NCBI GenBank assembly: GCA_903901045.1
Contig: CAIUPP010000054.1
Span: 1 to 64,000, forward strand
Length of the DNA stretch: 64,000 bases
Source: an uncultured Planctomycetota bacterium
GTDB taxonomy: Bacteria > Planctomycetota > Brocadiia > CAIUPP01
Direction of reading: 5' to 3'
The notes beneath the pieces are model-generated. The model was not told where the DNA came from, did not search any database, and saw only the letters and a list, made by a program, of their open reading frames with translations. The position numbers were made by a program, and so were the translations under genes. Shown here piece by piece: positions 59,712 through 64,000 of this stretch (the first letter of the stretch is position 1; every line of letters starts with the position of its first letter).

Positions 59712-61082
59712 ATGCTTCCCATTACCGGCTCGAACAACCGCAAGCAGCTTCTCGCCGAACTCGGCCAGGTGCTCTGGCTCTCGTTTCCCATCATCATCAC
59801 CATGGGCTCGCACACGCTCATGCAGTTCGTGGACACCCTCTTCCTGGCGCATTATGGAGTCGCGGAGCTGGCCGCTTCCTCGCCCGCGGGGCTCACCTTC
59901 TTCACCGCCGGCTCCTTCATGCTCGGGCTGATTAGCTGCAACAACACTTTCGTCTCGCAATCCCTGGGGCGGGGGCAGTCGCACGAGTGCGTCCGCTACA
60001 CCGTCCATGCCCTCGCGCTGGGCATCGCGGCGCAGGTATTGATGATCCCCATCATCATTTACGCCCCCGCGCTGTTCCATCTCTACGGCCACTCCGCGCA
60101 AATACAGCCCCTCGAAGTCAGCTACTTCCGCGCCCTCTCCTGGCGCATCGGGGGAATGAGCATCGTCGCCGCCTTCAGCACCTTCTTCCAGGCGACCGAC
60201 CGCCCCGGCCTCCCCATGATCACCGGCATCATCGGCAACGTCCTCAACGTCATCGGCGACTACGCCCTCATCTTCGGGCATTGGGGTTTCCCGCGCTGGG
60301 GGATCTTCGGCGCGGGGTACGTCACCACCTGGGCCACCTGGTTCGAAGCCGTATTCCTCTTCATCGTGTTCATCCATCCCCGCATGCAGGCGCAGTTCAG
60401 GCCGCGCGACTGGGCGCCCTTCGAGATGAAGAAAATCGTCCAATTCCTGCGCATCGGCGTCGCCGCGGGGCTCACCTACGCCCTCGACCTGGGAAGCTGG
60501 GCCATCTTCATCGCCGCCGTCGTCGGGCGGCTGGGGGAGAACGTTCTGGCCGGCAACAACGCCGCCACGCAGATCATGAGCCTCTCCTTCATGCCCGCCA
60601 TCGGGCTGAACATCGGCGTCACCGCGCTGGTGGGGCGGCACATCGGCATGGGGGATATTCACGGCGCCAAGCGCCGCGCCTACGTCTCTATGGCGGCGGC
60701 CGCCTGCTACATGACCTTCATGGCGCTGCTCTTCCTCATTTTCCGGAGGCCGCTCATCGAACTGTTCAGCAAAGACCCGGAAGTCGTGCACGCCGGGATG
60801 ATCATCCTGGGTTACGTCGCCCTCTTCCAGATGGCCGACGCCATCGGCATCCTCAGCAGCGGCGCGTTGAAGGGGGCGGGGGACACCAACTTCCCCGTCA
60901 TCGCGCAGGGCGTCCTGGCCTGGGGGTTCTTCCTCCCCGTCGTCTTCTACCTCGGCCGCGCCAGCGTCTGGGGCATCCACGGCGCCTGGCTCGCCGCCAC
61001 CGTCTACATCTGGCTCTACGACATCGTCCTCTTCGTCCGGTTCAGGGGGGAGAAATGGAGGAAGATTGATATATTCAGATGA
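59712..61082 (+). CDS. MATE-family efflux transporter
   Basis: 456 aa from the ATG at 59712. Twelve predicted membrane spans in two MatE halves, and FVDTLFLAHYGVAELAA in the first. Na+- or H+-driven export of cationic or lipid-like compounds. A flippase role cannot be excluded given the neighbouring glycosyltransferase and aminotransferase genes. Confidence 0.9.
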   Translation: MLPITGSNNRKQLLAELGQVLWLSFPIIITMGSHTLMQFVDTLFLAHYGVAELAASSPAGLTFFTAGSFMLGLISCNNTFVSQSLGRGQSHECVRYTVHALALGIAAQVLMIPIIIYAPALFHLYGHSAQIQPLEVSYFRALSWRIGGMSIVAAFSTFFQATDRPGLPMITGIIGNVLNVIGDYALIFGHWGFPRWGIFGAGYVTTWATWFEAVFLFIVFIHPRMQAQFRPRDWAPFEMKKIVQFLRIGVAAGLTYALDLGSWAIFIAAVVGRLGENVLAGNNAATQIMSLSFMPAIGLNIGVTALVGRHIGMGDIHGAKRRAYVSMAAAACYMTFMALLFLIFRRPLIELFSKDPEVVHAGMIILGYVALFQMADAIGILSSGALKGAGDTNFPVIAQGVLAWGFFLPVVFYLGRASVWGIHGAWLAATVYIWLYDIVLFVRFRGEKWRKIDIFR

Positions 61083-61216
61083 ACCGTGAGCGCGGGGGGA
61101 CAAGCCTCGCTCTTCCATAGTGCAGGTTCGCCGCGTCCCTTGAGGCCGCGAAAGGCCTACCGGATACAAGGAAGATTGCCGCGCTGCGCTCGCAATGACC
61201 ACTTATCTTCCCGGCA

Positions 61217-61237
61217 AGGGCGCAGCATGCTGCGCCC
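61217..61237. repeat. Single palindrome B
   Basis: GGGCGCAGCATGCTGCGCCC flanked by AAGGGCGC and CCTACAATC; preceded by an AAGATTGCCGCGCTGCGCTC-like fragment of the ATTGCGAA family. Confidence 0.85.
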
Positions 61238-61319
61238 CTACAATCTCCGGAGGCCACGTCTGCCGTGGTTGTTCAAAGCTCCCCTCCCAATCCGCGTTCA
61301 TCGGCGTTCACCGGCGGTT

Positions 61320-61520
61320 GAAACTTCCTTGCCGTTCTTTGCGCCTTAGCGTCTTTGCGTGAACCCTCCGTTGTTCGTTACCCTCTCCCACCGTTCTCTG
61401 CGTCCTTTGCGGTAAAATCCGTCGCCGTTTCCGCCTCCTCCCAATCTGCGTTCATCGGCGGTTGAAACTCCGTTGCCGTTCTCTGCGTCCTTCGCGTCTC
61501 CGCGGTGCAATCCGTGGCCG
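61320..61520. repeat. Repeated CGTTCTCTGCGTCCTTTGCG-type phrases
   Basis: The phrases GCCGTTCTTTGCGCC, CGTCTTTGCGTGAAC, CGTTCTCTGCGTCC (twice), and TCATCGGCGGTTGAAAC (twice, once split) alternate in a direct array of about 100-base period. Related sequences occur at 51480-51598. Confidence 0.7.
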
Positions 61521-61633
61521 TTCTCAGAGGTGAATTCCCTCCCAGCCGTCCCGACTTCACTTGACCTGTCCGCGCAACTGGATATACTGGTCTAACCTGC
61601 ATGTTTTCTTCTCGGCTTCATGGAGCAACCGCA

Positions 61634-62557
61634 ATGGCTGGCGAACAGGTCGCGTTCTTCAAGGGCGGGTTCCGTCCCCTCAGCGACGCCACAGTGAGCG
61701 TCCGATCCAAAGCGCTCAACTACGGCCTCGGCTGCTTCGAGGGCATCCGCGCCTACTGGAGCAAACCGGAGAACCAGCTCTACATCTTCCGCGCCGAAGA
61801 CCATTACGAGCGACTGCTCCTCTCCACCAAAATCGTCCACCTCAAGCTGAACATGACCGTGGAGCAGCTGGTCGCGGCCACCGTCGAGCTTTGCCGCCGC
61901 AACGCGCCGCGCGAGGACACGTACATCCGCCCGCTGGTCTTCAACAACTCGGAGCTCATGTCGCCGCAATTGACCGACGAGCCCGCGGAACTGGCCATCT
62001 ACACCCTGCCGTTGCGCGACTACCTTGACGTCACCAAGGGCGTCACCGCCTGCATCAGCTCCTGGCGGCGCGTCTCGGACAACATGATCCCCGCGCGCGC
62101 CAAGCCCACCGCCGCCTACATGAACAGCGCCCTGGCGCGGCTCGAAGCGAAGGAAAACGGCTACGACGAGGCGATCTTTCTCACCAACGACGGCTACGTC
62201 TCGGAGGGGAGCGCGGAGCACATCTTCATCGTGCGCGAAGGGAAGCTGATCACTCCCAGCTCGCAGGAAGACAACCTGGACGGCATCACGCGGCGGACGC
62301 TCTGCCAGATCGCCCCGGAACTGGGCTTTGAGGTGGTCGTCCGGCGCATCAGCCGCACGGAATTGTACGTCGCCGACGAGGCGTTCCTCTGCGGCACGGG
62401 GGCGGAAGTCTGCCCGCTGGTCAGCGTGGACCGCCGCCCGGTCGGCGACGGCAAGCCGGGGCCCATCACCATGGCGTTGCAGAAGCTCTTCTGGCGCGTC
62501 GTGCGCGCCGAAGTGCCCAAATTCGCCGACTGGTGCAAGCCGGTGTACCCCAAGTAG
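61634..62557 (+). CDS. ilvE: Branched-chain amino acid aminotransferase
   Basis: 307 aa from the ATG at 61634 with GGAG upstream. Class IV PLP aminotransferase: NYGLGCFEGIRAYW, YIRPL, AKPTAAYMNSALARLEA, the usual SQEDNLDGITRRTL loop, and ADEAFLCGTGAEV. It makes or degrades leucine, isoleucine and valine. The PLP lysine lies in the RAKPTAAYMNS region. Standalone gene. Confidence 0.92.
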   Translation: MAGEQVAFFKGGFRPLSDATVSVRSKALNYGLGCFEGIRAYWSKPENQLYIFRAEDHYERLLLSTKIVHLKLNMTVEQLVAATVELCRRNAPREDTYIRPLVFNNSELMSPQLTDEPAELAIYTLPLRDYLDVTKGVTACISSWRRVSDNMIPARAKPTAAYMNSALARLEAKENGYDEAIFLTNDGYVSEGSAEHIFIVREGKLITPSSQEDNLDGITRRTLCQIAPELGFEVVVRRISRTELYVADEAFLCGTGAEVCPLVSVDRRPVGDGKPGPITMALQKLFWRVVRAEVPKFADWCKPVYPK

Positions 62558-62784
62558 AGGCGGCGTTGCGTTTTGGTGCGGCTTAAAATGACGAATGACG
62601 AAGCACGAATGACGAAGGAATGACGCAAACGCCAATTCCGAAAGCCGCATACTCTTCCGCAACGCAAGAGAAGACCTTTCGGCTGTTTCGTCATGGCCGT
62701 TTCATTCGTCATTTGCGCCCAGTGCCGGGCGCGTAAGTTCCGTTGTCAGGCACAGCACTTGATTACAAGAAATGAGGGTCTGAC
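62558..62784. other. Intergenic region with TGACGAATGACGAA repeats
   Basis: AATGACGAATGACGAAGC and ACGAATGACGAAGG on the left; TTTCGTCATGGCC and TTCATTCGTCATTTGC on the right (opposite orientation). The uxaE promoter presumably lies near 62720-62775. Confidence 0.65.
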
Positions 62785-64000
62785 ATGAGCAGCTTATTGC
62801 CCCTGCTGAACTCGCACAGTCTGGTGCCTGCCCTGTCCGGCGCGGAAGCGGAATCCGTCGCGGGGGAGTTGGCCAGCGACTGCGCGCTGACGGTCTATCC
62901 GCGCTCCATCGCCGCCAACGACGGGCGCATCTACTTCCTGGCCGTTCAGGACGGGCGCAAAGTCCTCGGCATCCTCTCGCTCGACGGCAAAACGGAGTTC
63001 GAGGGGGTCGACCGCCCCGTCCGCCACGGCATCCTGCGCCTCTGCCCGCTCAACCACAAGAACGCCGTCGCCCTGCGCGAAACGCTCCTGTACACCGCGC
63101 CGGAAGTCGCCGGCCCGCGCAAGAGCATCGGCATGGGGGATCGGCTCGGCCTCGCCACGCCCGGCCACATCCGCGCCGTCCGCGGAACCGGCCTCTTCCC
63201 CATCCTCGCGCAGCAATCCATCCGCGAAATGAGCCGCACCCAGCGCTCGCCCCAGCAGGTGCTGGACGACGCCGCGTGGGGCGTTTTCGAGGAAGGCTAC
63301 CGCGACGGCTACGGCTCCGACGCCGACCATCTCAAGAACGTCGAAGACGCACTGGGCACCTTCTTCGCCGGATTCCGCATGTTCACCATCGACCCCGGCG
63401 ACCACGTCGACAACGCCGGCGGCAAGGACAGCATCGCCGCGCTCAAAGCCAAACTCCCCTCCATCCCCTGGGCGCAACTGGAAACCACCGAGCAGGAATG
63501 CATCAAGTCCTTCACCGCGGCCCCGTTCAAAGTTCACTACGATCTCGAACTGACCTTCGACGAGGAGAAGATACTCCGCGCCATCGTGAAATACGGCAAG
63601 GCCGTTGCGCACACCGTTGCGCTCTATCGCGAATTGGTCGCCAAGGCCGGCGGCAAAGCGTTCGAACTGGAAATGTCCGTCGACGAAACCGATTCCCCCA
63701 CCACGCCGCACGAGCATTTCTACGTCGCCTTTGAGCTGCGGCGGCTTGGCGTGAAGGTCTCCAGCCTCGCGCCGCGCTTCATCGGCTCCTTCGAGAAGGG
63801 GGTGGACTACCAGGGCGATCTGAAAGTATTCGAAGAGCAGTTCATCCAGCACGCCAAAATCGCGCGCAACCTCGGGCCGTACAAAATCAGCATCCACAGC
63901 GGCTCCGACAAATTCGCCATCTACCCCATCGCCGCGAAGCACGCCAAGGAGATGCTGCACGTCAAGACCGCGGGCACCAGTTGGCTGGAAGCGCTGCGCG
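62785..64000 (+). CDS. uxaE: Tagaturonate epimerase family protein UxaE (partial, runs off the window)
   Basis: The ATG at 62785 has GAGGG six bases upstream; no stop is reached by 64000, so 405 codons are visible. The reading continues through FTIDPGDHVDNAGGKDS, DETDSPTTPHEHFY, RFIGSFEKGVDYQGD and SIHSGSDKFAIYPI...VKTAGTSWLEALR, matching my memory of UxaE, a C-epimerase converting D-tagaturonate to D-fructuronate (pectin sugar use). Almost the whole enzyme is present. No uronate genes are nearby. Confidence 0.8.
   Translation, partial: MSSLLPLLNSHSLVPALSGAEAESVAGELASDCALTVYPRSIAANDGRIYFLAVQDGRKVLGILSLDGKTEFEGVDRPVRHGILRLCPLNHKNAVALRETLLYTAPEVAGPRKSIGMGDRLGLATPGHIRAVRGTGLFPILAQQSIREMSRTQRSPQQVLDDAAWGVFEEGYRDGYGSDADHLKNVEDALGTFFAGFRMFTIDPGDHVDNAGGKDSIAALKAKLPSIPWAQLETTEQECIKSFTAAPFKVHYDLELTFDEEKILRAIVKYGKAVAHTVALYRELVAKAGGKAFELEMSVDETDSPTTPHEHFYVAFELRRLGVKVSSLAPRFIGSFEKGVDYQGDLKVFEEQFIQHAKIARNLGPYKISIHSGSDKFAIYPIAAKHAKEMLHVKTAGTSWLEALR

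Larger units (their letters stand above)
61083..61633. other. Intergenic region made mainly of repeats, no gene
   Basis: It holds a palindrome B (61217-61237) and a 61320-61520 stretch of CTGCGTCCTTTGCGG-like phrases. The ilvE promoter must be near 61540-61610. Confidence 0.65.

Noticed and set aside
59658-61202. 514-codon frame antisense to the MATE gene
   Set aside because: Asp/Glu/Gly-rich shadow; the MATE reading has 12 helices.
1-64000. tRNA, rRNA or riboswitch genes
   Set aside because: I found no convincing tRNA cloverleaf, rRNA segment or known riboswitch core; a covariance-model search could still find a small RNA such as the SRP RNA.

Overview
The window is GC-rich (about two thirds G+C by eye), densely coding and bacterial. 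LptF/LptG-type permeases, lipobox lipoproteins and an OmpA-family protein point to a Gram-negative with an outer membrane. A cluster of Hanks-type Ser/Thr kinases (one with FHA, one with SUMF1), PEGA and RCC1 proteins, GH57/DUF4912, and very many dispersed palindromic repeats resemble genomes of the Planctomycetes/Verrucomicrobia/Sumerlaeota/Hydrogenedentota type. That placement is a guess: there is no rRNA gene, and I found no tRNA gene.

Layout. 1-6066: leftward glycogen/nucleotide-sugar operon (galT-like, lone receiver, glgC, MntA/HepT pair with a broken toxin, DUF4912, GH57 branching enzyme). 6388-7419: lower-GC segment with a zinc-ribbon membrane protein, bounded by a 24-bp inverted repeat. 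7476-10598: birA, PEGA protein, sppA-type lipoprotein. 10707-22700: GT-C membrane protein, OmpA lipoprotein, HTH membrane protein, metallophosphoesterase, PPC protein, UvrD/PcrA helicase, lipoprotein, secreted RCC1 protein, separated by palindrome arrays. 22704-26066: yraN-rplS-trmD-rpsP-ffh, leftward. 26370-30192: M28 peptidase, cstA, and a REP-associated tyrosine transposase (RAYT) embedded in its REP hairpins. 30259-36222: second large GT-C-like protein, repetitive secreted protein, E1 alpha/beta dehydrogenase genes, DMT exporter. 36300-40680: ornithine cyclodeaminase family, lipoprotein, tdh-kbl threonine degradation. 40853-43951: purN divergent from purE-pyrC-NYN. 44146-50398: unknown membrane protein plus ABC exporter, then lptG-lptF. 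50675-57000: SDR, then four Ser/Thr-kinase-fold genes (one an FHA pseudokinase). 57081-64000: GT4, DegT aminotransferase, MATE, ilvE and a cut-off uxaE.

The most unusual content is non-coding. A RAYT gene has about ten related REP hairpins around it, several fused to stop codons. A second repeat family alternates two 20-bp palindromes with a near-constant 69-bp period. Other notable points are the FHA pseudokinase, an LptF with a roughly 250-residue coiled-coil insert, and a HepT toxin whose catalytic end is replaced by repeat DNA.
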